From Bradyrhizobium sp. dw_411 (GTDB lineage: Bacteria > Pseudomonadota > Alphaproteobacteria > Rhizobiales > Xanthobacteraceae): 64,000 nt of DNA. Shown here one piece after another: positions 43,125 through 51,702 of this stretch. Position numbers and translations under genes: made by a program. The notes under the pieces were generated by a model that was given only the letters and a program-made list of their open reading frames with translations, did no database searches and was not told where the DNA came from. The stretch spans positions 19,119 through 83,118 of the forward strand of contig NZ_JAAVUY010000026.1 in the NCBI RefSeq assembly GCF_018449695.1. Direction: 5' to 3'. Position 1 is the stretch's first letter, and every line of letters begins with the position of its first letter.

Positions 43125-43682
43125 CTAGGCGGCGCGCCGCCATGGCGTGACGGTGACCCCATGCGTGCGGTCGAGGATTTGGGCCTCGCCGGCACGCAGG
43201 CCGTGCGCGGTCAGGATTTCCTGAGGCGTCTTGCGGGGAACGCCGGGAAAGCACGCTTCGCCGCCGGGCAGGTGCACCCGTGGCGCCTGCGAAAGCCAGA
43301 ACGTGTCATAGCGGTCCAGGAACATTGCGAAGATCACCGGTCCGCCGATGATCGCAATGGTGCCTGATCGCACGCCTGATTGATCGCAGGCGGCTTCGAA
43401 GGGGGCGCCCGCGGGATTCCATAGCGTTGCCTTGGGATTGGACGGATCGGGCGCGACCGCATTTATCGTGCGGGTTACGATGATCCTGTTTCGCTGCGGC
43501 GAGTTCGGCTGATCTTCGTAGGAATGCCGGCCGTGCACGATCAGATCGGCGCGGTCGAGGGCGGACGTGAAGAACTGCTTGTCGCCCTCGAATTTCAGTT
43601 GGTCCGGCATCACGTGATCGGCGCCCGCCAGCATGCCGTCGGCGGAGACGATGACATAGCCTTCGATGAGCGGTGCCGTCAC
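43125..43682 (-). CDS. Dihydrofolate reductase-fold family protein (RibD C-terminal type)
   Basis: The 185-residue protein begins EGYVIVSADGMLAG, the reductase nucleotide-binding start seen in RibD C-terminal and DHFR relatives, with LIVHGRHSYE and IAIIGGPVIFAMFLDRYDTFWLSQAPRVHLPGG. It should bind NADPH. It is a single gene; substrate unknown. DHFR proper is unlikely because the folate-site sequence differs. Confidence 0.85.
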   Translation of the reverse strand: MTAPLIEGYVIVSADGMLAGADHVMPDQLKFEGDKQFFTSALDRADLIVHGRHSYEDQPNSPQRNRIIVTRTINAVAPDPSNPKATLWNPAGAPFEAACDQSGVRSGTIAIIGGPVIFAMFLDRYDTFWLSQAPRVHLPGGEACFPGVPRKTPQEILTAHGLRAGEAQILDRTHGVTVTPWRRAA

Positions 43683-43697
43683 AGTCGTGCGGCCGGA

Positions 43698-44645
43698 TTA
43701 TTCTGAAATCGTCTGCACGACGCTGGACACCGGACGGTCGCTGACCGTCGGCAGCTTGACGTCCTTGACGATCATCTCGTCATATTGCGGCAGCGTCTGC
43801 ACCGGGGCCTTGGCCTTCATCTGCACCACTTTATAGCCACCGGCCTTCAGCTTGCGCAGCAAGGCGGGCAGCGCCTCGGCGGTATGCTTGTGGAAATCGT
43901 GCATCAGGATGATGCCCTTGCCGAGCTTGTCGAGCTTGTTCATCGTCACATCGATGACCTGCTGGGCGTTGCGCGCCTTGAAGTCGAACGAGTCGAGATC
44001 GCAGGAGAACATCGCGATATTTCGCGTGCCGAGATAGGTCACCATTTCCGGTGGATGCTGCAAGGCCGGGAAGCGGAAGAATGGCGAGGGCGATTTGCCG
44101 CCGAGCGCCCATTTCACCGCGCTGAAACCTTTTTCGATTTCTTCCTTGCGCTGATCCTCGGTCAATTTCTTGTTGGTCAGCGTGGCGTGCGACCAGGTGT
44201 GCGATCCGATGGTGTGACCGGCGGCGGAAACCTGTTTGAGGATTTCCGGATAATACGTCGCATGCTTGCCGATGATGAAGAAAATGCCGGTCGTGCATTC
44301 GTCCGCCAGCGTCTTCAAGATTGAAGGCGTATTGACCGGCCACGGGCCGTCATCGAACGTCAGCACCACTTCTTTCTCGCGCAGGAAATCAAGTTGCTTG
44401 AAATGCTCGAAACCGAAGCCGGGTCCGCCCGTGGTGTCGATCTCGACCACGCGGCCGATGCTGAGCGCGTCCGGATTGGCGCAGGCGGCCTTGGCGGGCG
44501 CTGGAGCGGCCGCGGGGGCCGGTGCAGGGGCGGCCGCGGCGGGAGGCGCCGCCGTGCCCTTGGCGGCCGGCGTTTGCGACCAGGCGGCGCCCGAAAGACA
44601 TAGTGAAACCGCGCCCGCAAAAATCAAACCTGCCGCAACACGCAT
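43698..44645 (-). CDS. Secreted polysaccharide deacetylase (NodB homology domain)
   Basis: The 315-residue protein has a signal peptide (to about residue 23), then an Ala/Pro repeat linker (28-55), and a NodB domain. The first metal motif TFDDGP is at 96-101 and the second SHTWSH at 148-153, so the Asp-His-His zinc triad is complete. It removes N-acetyl groups from polysaccharide, probably peptidoglycan or surface glycans. Stop lies 15 bp after the reductase start on the same strand. Confidence 0.92.
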   Translation of the reverse strand: MRVAAGLIFAGAVSLCLSGAAWSQTPAAKGTAAPPAAAAPAPAPAAAPAPAKAACANPDALSIGRVVEIDTTGGPGFGFEHFKQLDFLREKEVVLTFDDGPWPVNTPSILKTLADECTTGIFFIIGKHATYYPEILKQVSAAGHTIGSHTWSHATLTNKKLTEDQRKEEIEKGFSAVKWALGGKSPSPFFRFPALQHPPEMVTYLGTRNIAMFSCDLDSFDFKARNAQQVIDVTMNKLDKLGKGIILMHDFHKHTAEALPALLRKLKAGGYKVVQMKAKAPVQTLPQYDEMIVKDVKLPTVSDRPVSSVVQTISE

Positions 44646-44801
44646 CGCGCTCTTTCCTTACACTGATCTTGTGCCCGGGCTCGGCTTTTTGCCGTCGCCC
44701 GAACCGTTTCCCGCCTCTGATCAGCATAGCCTAGTTGGACCGGCGCGGCCACGGCAACGGGTTTTTGCGGCCCGGCAGGCTTGTCAACCGAAGCGGTTAA
44801 T

Positions 44802-45377
44802 TCAGGCGGCGGCGAGGGCCCGCGCGACCGCGGTTTTGACGCGCGTATCCAGGGGATCAACTCGCTCGGGAAAGACATCGGCGAGATAGCCGTCGCGGCC
44901 GACCAGATATTTGTGAAAGTTCCAGCGCGGGACATCCTGTGGCCGTGCCGTGGCGGCCCACCGGTAGAAGGGATGCGCGTCCGGGCCTTTCACGACCGCC
45001 TTGGCCGCCATCGGAAAGGTCACGCCATATTGGTGCTGCGCGGTTTCTGCGATCTCTGTGGCGCCGCCGGGTTCCTGTCCACCGAAATCGTTGGAAGGCA
45101 CGCCGACAATCATTAAACCGCGGTCGTGAAATTCGCTCCATAGCTGCTGCAACCCGGCATATTGCGGGGTGAAGCCGCACAGCGACGCCGTATTCACGAC
45201 CATCATGGGATGGCCGGCATAATCGGCAAGCCGGATATTGCCGCCGGCCAATGCCGGGAACGAGAACGCATAAGCGGTGATCCCGCTCATGGCGGCCTGC
45301 GCGTGGGCCGTCCGTATCGAGGACGGAATTGTTGTTGCGGCCAGCAGAGACGCGAGGATGGTTCGGCGGTCGATCAT
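44802..45377 (-). CDS. Glutathione peroxidase-family protein with Tat-like signal
   Basis: The 191-residue protein (Met at 45377) starts MIDRRTILASLLAATT, with two arginines and a hydrophobic stretch, resembling a Tat signal. The GPx fold is intact: NTASLCGFTPQY with Cys67, then Gln in NDFGGQEPGG and Trp-Asn in PRWNFHKYLVGRDG. The enzyme reduces peroxides with thiols and would act in the periplasm. The Cys form (not Sec) is usual in bacteria. Two Mets upstream are alternative starts. Confidence 0.88.
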   Translation of the reverse strand: MIDRRTILASLLAATTIPSSIRTAHAQAAMSGITAYAFSFPALAGGNIRLADYAGHPMMVVNTASLCGFTPQYAGLQQLWSEFHDRGLMIVGVPSNDFGGQEPGGATEIAETAQHQYGVTFPMAAKAVVKGPDAHPFYRWAATARPQDVPRWNFHKYLVGRDGYLADVFPERVDPLDTRVKTAVARALAAA

Positions 45378-45453
45378 AGCTGACCTCATGTCGTCACGAT
45401 CAAGGCTCGATGATGTTAGCGTAGCCCGAGAGCGGGCGCCTCTCAACAAGCCG

Positions 45454-47091
45454 TTACGACCGGGCGGGTGGGCACCACGGCAGCGCCAGCAGCGGCATGT
45501 AATGCGGACGCCATTCGCAGATCGGTTCCGGCCCCCGGCGCATGAAGGCGTATTTGATCGGCTCGGCCTGGCCGATCGCGATGTGCAGTACGAACAGGAC
45601 CATCGCTACGGGGTAGGCCCATTTGTAAAAGCGCAGATCGGGAAGCGCATCGAGCAGGATCGCGCCGGCAAGGATAATCAGAGGATCGGTGAAGATGAAA
45701 TATTCGGATTTCAATCCGCGCCGTACCCCGAGTGTGTCGATCCCGATCGCCGCCAGCAGCAGCATCAGCGCCTGGATCGCGGCCTGTTTTTCGCCGCGCG
45801 ACCATGCATAGACAATGCCGGGCGCGATCAGCCAGGTCAGAAACACCGTGGGCCGCGGCGAGGAGTGCAGCACGAACGTGTAGCGCGCGAAAACCGAGGC
45901 GAGCCCGTCGAGCAGCAGCCACAGAATTCCCGAAGGGCTGGCGCCGTTCGCAGCGTTGGCGGTGCTTGCGTCCGCAAAGGTCAGCATTTTTTCCAGCGGA
46001 TTGAAGACCGCAATCACATTGCTGGCGTTGTATTCGATATCAAGCGCGAGAAGCGCCAGCGATGCGCCGGCGGCAAGGGCTGCGATCGACGCCAGCGTCT
46101 CGGCGGCGCTGACCCGCCAGATCACGGCATAGGCGATCACGCAGCCACCGATCAGGCCCAGCAATGCTAGCTGATAGAGGCCGAAACGGCCGAGCAGCAG
46201 CGGGTGAAACAGCGCGGCATCGAGCAGCGAGCGATCGAACCCGGTCGCAATCAGCGGCCATGCCGCCCATGCCGTGGCCAGCGCCACGAGAGCCGCAAGG
46301 ACAACTGCGGGCCAGCTTGAGCGCGCCTCACGCCAGAACGGGACGCTGGCGCTTCTAGCATCGCCGAACGGCAACACCAGCAAGGGCAATGCCCCGACCA
46401 GCAGGATCGCCTGCACTTTGTTTTCAAGGCCGAGCACGCAAAGCGCTGCGGCGCCGGCCATTGCGAGCGGGCGCGCAATGCTGGCGCGGCGTCCGTAAGC
46501 GATCAGGATCATCAGTGCAAAGATGACGGGACACGCTGCAACCAATTCGCTGCGCAAAATGCGCAGATGCACCGCGATGGCGCCGGAGAATGCAAAAGCC
46601 AACGTCGCGATCAGCGCGACGCGCCAGTCGCGCACGATGCGACGGACCAATGCGGCAAAGGCCAGCACGCAGCCCGTGGCGATCAGCCAGACCAGAATGC
46701 GCCCGGCGCGGACAGCGCTGGTCATCGCGGCATCAAAGGCGCCGGCATCGGAGGCTGGTGGCAGGGACGATAATGACCAGGCCTCAAGCAGGCCGAAACG
46801 ATGCAACAGCGTGAACCACGCCTTCACCGACAGGATGGTGAGGTAGGCGGTGTGATCGAAGAACGATTGCGACTTGCCGTCGTTCATGACAAGCGCGTTG
46901 TAGATCACCATGAAATCCATGTCGGCGTTGCGCCAGTAAATCAGCGCGTAGCCGTACAGGAAAAACGATGCCGCAAGAGCTGCGACGATCGCAATCAATC
47001 CCCCGCGCCAGCCGAGAAATGTCAGCCGGTCGAAGGCATCGTTTGTCGCGGGAGGTTCGGCCGCTACGGCAGTAGGGGAGAGTTGGTTCAT
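45454..47091 (-). CDS. Polytopic membrane protein, glycosyltransferase-like
   Basis: The 545-residue protein has about 12 predicted membrane helices, a first periplasmic loop with YWRNADMDFMVIYNAL and a C-terminal soluble segment. This resembles GT-C type membrane proteins (ArnT/PMT-like or Bradyrhizobium-specific), in which an acidic residue in the first loop binds the metal or lipid donor. I cannot point to a GT motif with certainty. It precedes the GPx gene on the same strand. Confidence 0.7.
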   Translation of the reverse strand: MNQLSPTAVAAEPPATNDAFDRLTFLGWRGGLIAIVAALAASFFLYGYALIYWRNADMDFMVIYNALVMNDGKSQSFFDHTAYLTILSVKAWFTLLHRFGLLEAWSLSSLPPASDAGAFDAAMTSAVRAGRILVWLIATGCVLAFAALVRRIVRDWRVALIATLAFAFSGAIAVHLRILRSELVAACPVIFALMILIAYGRRASIARPLAMAGAAALCVLGLENKVQAILLVGALPLLVLPFGDARSASVPFWREARSSWPAVVLAALVALATAWAAWPLIATGFDRSLLDAALFHPLLLGRFGLYQLALLGLIGGCVIAYAVIWRVSAAETLASIAALAAGASLALLALDIEYNASNVIAVFNPLEKMLTFADASTANAANGASPSGILWLLLDGLASVFARYTFVLHSSPRPTVFLTWLIAPGIVYAWSRGEKQAAIQALMLLLAAIGIDTLGVRRGLKSEYFIFTDPLIILAGAILLDALPDLRFYKWAYPVAMVLFVLHIAIGQAEPIKYAFMRRGPEPICEWRPHYMPLLALPWCPPARS

Positions 47092-47165
47092 GACGGCGGT
47101 CTTTTAGCGTAGCCGCCGGTCCAAAGCGACCGCCGAACCAACAGCTTCAAGACGTGCCGTGCCTT

Positions 47166-48920
47166 TTAGCGCAGGGAAACGATAAAATCCGTTCCTTCGC
47201 CGGTTTCGCCGCCGGCGATGCCCTGGTCCGAGACGATCAGCGAACCACCGGTCGAGAGCGCTTCGGTAATTCTGGCCAGCGCCTCGGCGGGCAAATTGAG
47301 GCGATCCAGCGCTTCGGCGGGACTATCCGGCGCCGGCAATGATTTCACCTCGACCGCGCCTGCGATCTTGCGCCGGCGCGAACTGCGCTCGTCTTCGTCG
47401 CGGCGCTCGGCAGCCCTGGATGCGGGCATCGTAACCACCGACCAATGCAGCACATTGGCGTTTTCCTTGTCGACCTGCGCGGTGAACACATGTGTTCCCA
47501 GCGGCCGGTCGCTCGGCGCGATCGTCACGGGCGCTTCGAACAGCGGCAGGAAGTTCTGCCGTACATAGAGTTTCGAATCCTTGCGGCTGACGAACACGGC
47601 GATCTGGCCGCTGCGCTTTGGCGCCTCGGGCTTCACGGCAGCGGCCTTTTCGAGGCCTGACAGGCGGCCCTGGTCTTTCCTGGCCGGTGGCACAATGGCG
47701 GCCTCTGCCGCTATCTTGCTCCCGGTGGGCTTTTCAATGGATTTGGCGGCATCGGCTTTCGGCGCTTCACTCCTGACGTCGGCCGCCTTGACCTCGGCCG
47801 TTTTGGTTTCGGCTTTCGGCTCGTCCATTTTGGCGGCTTCGCTGGCGGCAGCGTCGACCTTTGTGGTCTCGACTTTTACGGCCTCGGCGTTTGCGCTCTC
47901 TTCAGCCTTGATTTCAGCAGTTGCGGTTTTCGGCGGCGTGACGTCAGCCGATTTGGCCTCGGTGGATTTATCCTCGGATGAAGCGATGTCACCGGACTTC
48001 GCAGCGTCCGGCTCGGGCTGCGCCACCGCGGTCTCGGCCGCCGGCGTCGCGCCGCTGCCTGCGTCTGACATCGTAGGGGCATTCGATACCGGCAGTGAAT
48101 TGCTGGCGTCCGCGGTGCGGGTCGGTTCGGTGACGCTGTTGGCGTGTCCGATGGTCGATCGCAGCTCAACAGGGGCTTCCGCGATCGCCGGTTTGGTCTT
48201 CGTGTCGGCCTCAGCGCCCTTGTCCGTTTTCGCAGCGCTCGGCGCATCCGATTTCGGCTCGTCGGCCACCATCGGCTGTGGCGCAACCTTCACGGCTGCG
48301 AGCAGCGGATGCGCAAAACTGGCAGGCGGTGTCATTTCGCCGGGCGTCACGACCACGCGTGCGCCCATCCTGGTCCAGGTCCACATCTTCATCGCGAAGG
48401 CCATCGGCATGCGGATGCAGCCATGCGACGCCGGATAGCCCGGCAGCACGCCGGCATGGATGGCGATACCCGACCAGGTGATACGCTGCATATACGGCAT
48501 CGGAGCGCCGCTATAGATATTGGAATGATGCAGCCGGTCTTTTTGAATGACGCTGAAAACACCCATCGGCGTCGGGTGGCCGCGCATGCCGGTGGACACC
48601 GGGGTTTCCGCGAACAGGCCGTTGGCGTCGTAAATTCTCATCTTTTGCTGATCGATCGAGATCGAGATGATCACCGGTCCCTGCGGCTTGGAAGATTCCT
48701 TCTCCGGCATTTCATTTTTCTTCGCCGCATTGCGGCGGGCCTTCGGCTTCCTGGGCTGAGCCGCCGGATCGGGCTGTGACAATCCGGGCTCGGAACCCGG
48801 CCAGTAGAGCGCGGCTTCCGCCTGGGACGTGACGCCGATCGCGCTGGCTGCCGTCAAAACCGCAACTCGCCAAACCCGTCCGGTTGCCACGGCCGCCTTA
48901 TGCCCATTTACGCGCGTCAT
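47166..48920 (-). CDS. L,D-transpeptidase with a second degenerate domain
   Basis: The 584-residue exported protein has an N-terminal signal, then a complete YkuD domain (residues 80-195) with active-site motif SHGCIRM (Cys168, His166) that makes 3-3 crosslinks or links envelope proteins to peptidoglycan. A long Ala/Glu/Lys-rich linker (200-440) follows, then a second domain (450-584) resembling YkuD but without HGC, ending VSDQGIAGGETGEGTDF. The second-domain ending (GxETGxGTDF) is seen in Rhizobiales LDTs. The gene is divergent from creA. Confidence 0.88.
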   Translation of the reverse strand: MTRVNGHKAAVATGRVWRVAVLTAASAIGVTSQAEAALYWPGSEPGLSQPDPAAQPRKPKARRNAAKKNEMPEKESSKPQGPVIISISIDQQKMRIYDANGLFAETPVSTGMRGHPTPMGVFSVIQKDRLHHSNIYSGAPMPYMQRITWSGIAIHAGVLPGYPASHGCIRMPMAFAMKMWTWTRMGARVVVTPGEMTPPASFAHPLLAAVKVAPQPMVADEPKSDAPSAAKTDKGAEADTKTKPAIAEAPVELRSTIGHANSVTEPTRTADASNSLPVSNAPTMSDAGSGATPAAETAVAQPEPDAAKSGDIASSEDKSTEAKSADVTPPKTATAEIKAEESANAEAVKVETTKVDAAASEAAKMDEPKAETKTAEVKAADVRSEAPKADAAKSIEKPTGSKIAAEAAIVPPARKDQGRLSGLEKAAAVKPEAPKRSGQIAVFVSRKDSKLYVRQNFLPLFEAPVTIAPSDRPLGTHVFTAQVDKENANVLHWSVVTMPASRAAERRDEDERSSRRRKIAGAVEVKSLPAPDSPAEALDRLNLPAEALARITEALSTGGSLIVSDQGIAGGETGEGTDFIVSLR

Positions 48921-49141
48921 TTTCGAATCCCAGCCCGTTTGAAGATTTAGTGTTGCAGACGAGATACGCGTTCACCAGCGGAACGCCTCTAACGCCCACG
49001 ATTTTCGCCCCAAGCGTAACAAAAAAGCCTCACATTGCGTTAAACGCCGGGGATTTTCGCCCGGCAGTACCGGCTACCGCTGGCCTTCCTGCGACGCCTT
49101 TCGACCATTACATGGGTGAAACCCCGCCCACGGAGATTTTC

Positions 49142-49708
49142 ATGACACGTCAAGACTTAAGCCAGTGTGACAAGCCCATATCTCGCTTGGGATTTTGGAC
49201 CCGCTGGGGATTATTGGCGCTGGCGCTCATGGTGTGGCCGGGCTCCGCGGCTTTGGCGGCCGATGAGCCGGATTTGATCTTCCGCCGTTCGACCGTGTTC
49301 AAGTTCCTGAGCCCGAACGACAAGCTGGCGACCTATGGCGTCGACGATCCCGAGGTCGAGGGAGTCGCCTGCCATTTCACGGTGCCGGAAAAGGGCGGCT
49401 TCAAGGGCTGGTTGGGACTGGCCGAGGAAGTCTCGGATATTTCGCTGGCATGTCGCCAGATCGGCCCGATCCGTTTCAAGGACAAGATGGTGCAGGGCGA
49501 TGACATGTTCCGCCAACGCCGCTCGCTGTTCTTCAAGAAGATGCAAATCGTCCGCGGCTGCGACGCCAAGCGGAACGTGCTGGTCTACATGGTGTATTCG
49601 GACAAGCTGATTGAAGGGTCGCCCAAGAATTCGACCTCCTCGGTACCGATCATGCCCTGGGGAGCCGCGGACGCGTCGGTACAGAAATGCGGCGAATTCA
49701 TCCAGTAG
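49142..49708 (+). CDS. creA: CreA family protein
   Basis: The 188-residue secreted protein has a signal helix (LGFWTRWGLLALALMVWPG...ALA), then the conserved CreA sequence: DDPEVEGVACHFT, GLAEEVSDISLACRQIGPI and FFKKMQIVRGCDAKRNVLVY. Three or four cysteines are conserved. CreA is known in enterobacteria next to creBCD but has no solved role. I chose the ATG at 49142 from the family start. Confidence 0.9.
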   Translation: MTRQDLSQCDKPISRLGFWTRWGLLALALMVWPGSAALAADEPDLIFRRSTVFKFLSPNDKLATYGVDDPEVEGVACHFTVPEKGGFKGWLGLAEEVSDISLACRQIGPIRFKDKMVQGDDMFRQRRSLFFKKMQIVRGCDAKRNVLVYMVYSDKLIEGSPKNSTSSVPIMPWGAADASVQKCGEFIQ

Positions 49709-49734
49709 CGGAGGCTGAATAAAGCGCGCCCGAA

Positions 49735-50016
49735 TTACGGCTTGGTGGGAGCCGGGCGCGGGCGGACCCGTATTTCGGACTGGGTTTTGGGATCGCGGTA
49801 TCCCACGAGGTGCACGAATTTTTGCGGGGCGTAGTCGTTACCGCGACCGCTGTCGCCGCATTGTTGCGTCATCGCGCCGCAGACCCTCGGCCGGTCCATT
49901 TTCTGAGCATCCAATTGCGCGGCAGAACTGCCATTGCGGGGCAAAGTTCCTGCCATCGGTCGGCCCGGTTTTCGGGGCAGGGCTTTCTTGCCACCATCGA
50001 TGTTGCCATTACCCAT
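49735..50016 (-). CDS. Basic hypothetical protein, 93 residues
   Basis: The basic, Gly/Pro-rich protein has no signal or membrane segment. The start at 50016 has AAAGGA 8 bp upstream. Two cysteines (CGAMTQQC) lie near the middle. It may bind nucleic acid or be a small structural factor. Convergent to creA. Confidence 0.55.
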   Translation of the reverse strand: MGNGNIDGGKKALPRKPGRPMAGTLPRNGSSAAQLDAQKMDRPRVCGAMTQQCGDSGRGNDYAPQKFVHLVGYRDPKTQSEIRVRPRPAPTKP

Positions 50017-50241
50017 GACAGTTATCCTTTGGTGAGATGACGGCATAACGCGCAGCGATCCATAAAAGTTGCATCGCGTTTGCGCTGTCTTGTTTGCGTA
50101 AGTCGGCTTTGGCGAAGTTCCGTTCAATGCCGCGGCGACGATGGGCTCTCTCCACCAGAGAAAGGTTAAAAAGTTCGTTCTGGCCTCGAACCGTCGTCTT
50201 CTGGCGGGCGTCTCATTTGTGAGAATGAGTGGAGACATCGG

Positions 50242-50397
50242 ATGCGAGCCATCAGCTATATTTTTGCGGTTGTTCTGGTTCTCATCGGGCCCTCTCTGGC
50301 GGGCTCGGCGGACGGCGACCTGCCGGGAGTAGGCACCTTCAGCTACTCCGGATCGCCGATCCCTGCACCGCAGGTGATGGCCGCGATAGGCCGCTGA
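50242..50397 (+). CDS. Secreted micropeptide, 51 residues, first tandem copy
   Basis: A GGAG ribosome site lies 7 bp before the ATG. Residues 1-20 form a hydrophobic signal (SYIFAVVLVLIGPSLAG). The mature part is about 30 residues with DLPGVGTFSYSGSP, then a short PAPQVMAAIGR tail. It shares 23 of the first 39 positions with the 53-residue protein 208 bp downstream, and so they are paralogous. No cysteine, so not a disulfide-rich peptide. Family unknown to me. Confidence 0.7.
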   Translation: MRAISYIFAVVLVLIGPSLAGSADGDLPGVGTFSYSGSPIPAPQVMAAIGR

Positions 50398-50454
50398 GGC
50401 CAGTCCGGACCTTTTACGCCCGGTGGAACGGCTGTATTCGCCGCCATTCGCCTG

Positions 50455-50486
50455 ATTGTTTCGTCGGGAAGCCGCGACGAAACAAT
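50455..50486 (+). promoter_or_regulatory. 12-bp stem-loop between the tandem micropeptide genes
   Basis: ATTGTTTCGTCG (50455-50466) pairs with CGACGAAACAAT (50475-50486) around an 8-base loop. A third partial copy CGACGAAACC lies at 50496-50505. The structure could end the first gene's transcript or be a leader or binding site for the second gene. Confidence 0.6.
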
Positions 50487-50605
50487 TCCCCCGCCCGACG
50501 AAACCATTATCCGTTTTGAAGCAGAACGCCGGAAACCGCGAATGGTTATCAAGCTGCCAACGAAACGGCGCGGATAGCGCCGACAGGCAGTCCGGAGACA
50601 GTCAA

Positions 50606-50767
50606 ATGCGAACCTTCAGCTTCATCCTCGCCTTCGCCTTCATCCTGGCAGGTCCAACACTGGCTGGCTCATCGGATAACGGTCTGCCCGGCATCGGCAC
50701 CTTCGCCTACAACGGCTCACCGGTTGTGACGACTGCGCCGCAGGCCATGGTTGTCGCAGCCCGTTAA
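50606..50767 (+). CDS. Secreted micropeptide, 53 residues, second tandem copy
   Basis: The ATG at 50606 has GGAG upstream (CCGGAGACAGTCAA). It has a signal (SFILAFAFILAGPTLAG) and the mature motif GLPGIGTFAYNGSP, matching the first copy, but the tail differs (TTAPQAMVVAAR). A 5-bp hairpin GGCGC-GGATA-GCGCC lies at 50565-50579. The duplication followed by tail divergence suggests function in the GxGTFxYxGSP core. Confidence 0.75.
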   Translation: MRTFSFILAFAFILAGPTLAGSSDNGLPGIGTFAYNGSPVVTTAPQAMVVAAR

Positions 50768-50830
50768 GGAGCGATTGACCGAAGAGTTGCCGACAAGACC
50801 GTACCTTCCAAGCTATATTCAGGGTCTCGT

Positions 50831-51235
50831 ATGATTTCTCGCATTTGTTCAGTCGTTATTTTCGCCGGTTTGCTGCTGAGCGGCTCGGCGCAGGCGCAAG
50901 TATCATCAGCGCCATCGCTGCAGGTTCTTTCGCTCCAGGTTCACCCGCCGATGAAGATGGACGATGAGCGTACTGAGTTCGTGCGCCTCTGCGTTCCCCA
51001 CATGATGGGACGCTGGGCCCATCCGGATTCGGTGTGCGGTTGCCTGCACGACTACGCAGCCGCCACTGTTGACGATTCCGACCTTCGCACCGCGCTTTTG
51101 CGCGGGATTAGCGAGACCGGCGTGCCGACGATCGAGACCGAATGGGTGCCGGCGTCGAAACGATCCGAGATCGGCGCCACCTTCACGAAAATCGCCAAGC
51201 CGACGCTGCAATGCATGTTCGAACCGGCGAAGTAG
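50831..51235 (+). CDS. Secreted hypothetical protein, 134 residues
   Basis: A signal peptide (SRICSVVIFAGLLLSGSAQAQ) precedes a mature region of about 110 residues with four cysteines (CVPHMMGRW, CGCLHDY, CMFEPAK at the end) and charged helical content. It follows the micropeptides, 63 bp away. Function unknown; a periplasmic disulfide protein is likely. Confidence 0.7.
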   Translation: MISRICSVVIFAGLLLSGSAQAQVSSAPSLQVLSLQVHPPMKMDDERTEFVRLCVPHMMGRWAHPDSVCGCLHDYAAATVDDSDLRTALLRGISETGVPTIETEWVPASKRSEIGATFTKIAKPTLQCMFEPAK

Positions 51236-51236
51236 T

Positions 51237-51506
51237 CTAGTGCTGCGGGACATCCTTTGACTTGGGCTTCACACGCGGGATGCATTTCCGCGCCGCGACA
51301 ACTCCCGTTGACGTCATCTTGGTCCCGGAGACTTCCTTGACTTGTCCGGCGGGGCAGGTGCCGTCGTCGACTTTTATGCGCTGCCCGAGCCGTAATCCGA
51401 CAATGTCCTGTTCGCGCGAAACCTGCTGTGCTGTCGCGGGGACTGCAAGCGTGAGCAGGGCGATGCCGCCGATCATGAAATATAGAATTTTGCGATTGCC
51501 GGGCAT
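51237..51506 (-). CDS. Small secreted hypothetical protein, 89 residues
   Basis: A GGAGG ribosome site 10 bp before the ATG at 51506 decides the start. After a signal (RKILYFMIGGIALLTLAVPATAQ) the mature part has LRLGQRIKVDDGTCPAGQVKEVSGTKM, two cysteines, and a basic C-terminus. Such a short protein occurs widely in Bradyrhizobium; its function is unknown. It is convergent to the 134-residue gene with only a 1-bp gap. Confidence 0.7.
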   Translation of the reverse strand: MPGNRKILYFMIGGIALLTLAVPATAQQVSREQDIVGLRLGQRIKVDDGTCPAGQVKEVSGTKMTSTGVVAARKCIPRVKPKSKDVPQH

Positions 51507-51574
51507 CCGTGCCTCCATGGGCGTGCCGCCCTGCGATGACTGTATGGGCGCGGTCGCGATTCTGAAAGCGGCAA

Positions 51575-51702
51575 CGTAGGGTGGGCAAAGGCGCTCTTCG
51601 CGCCGTGCCCACCATGACACGATTGGTGTTCGCGATGGTGGGCACGCGGAGCCTGTTATCGGGCGCGCATTCGCGCGACCCGTTGGCTTTGCCCACCCTA
51701 CG
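51575..51702. repeat. Palindromic intergenic repeat with 16-bp terminal inverted repeats
   Basis: CGTAGGGTGGGCAAAG (51575-51590) matches the complement of CTTTGCCCACCCTACG (51687-51702) exactly. Between them lies a second hairpin pattern, GTGCCCACCAT / ATGGTGGGCAC. The inner part 51647-51688 is a 42-bp module found again at 53131-53172 with only 2 differences. Such elements are known as dispersed non-coding repeats in Bradyrhizobium and relatives. The right end supplies the stop codon of the neighbouring gene. Confidence 0.85.
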
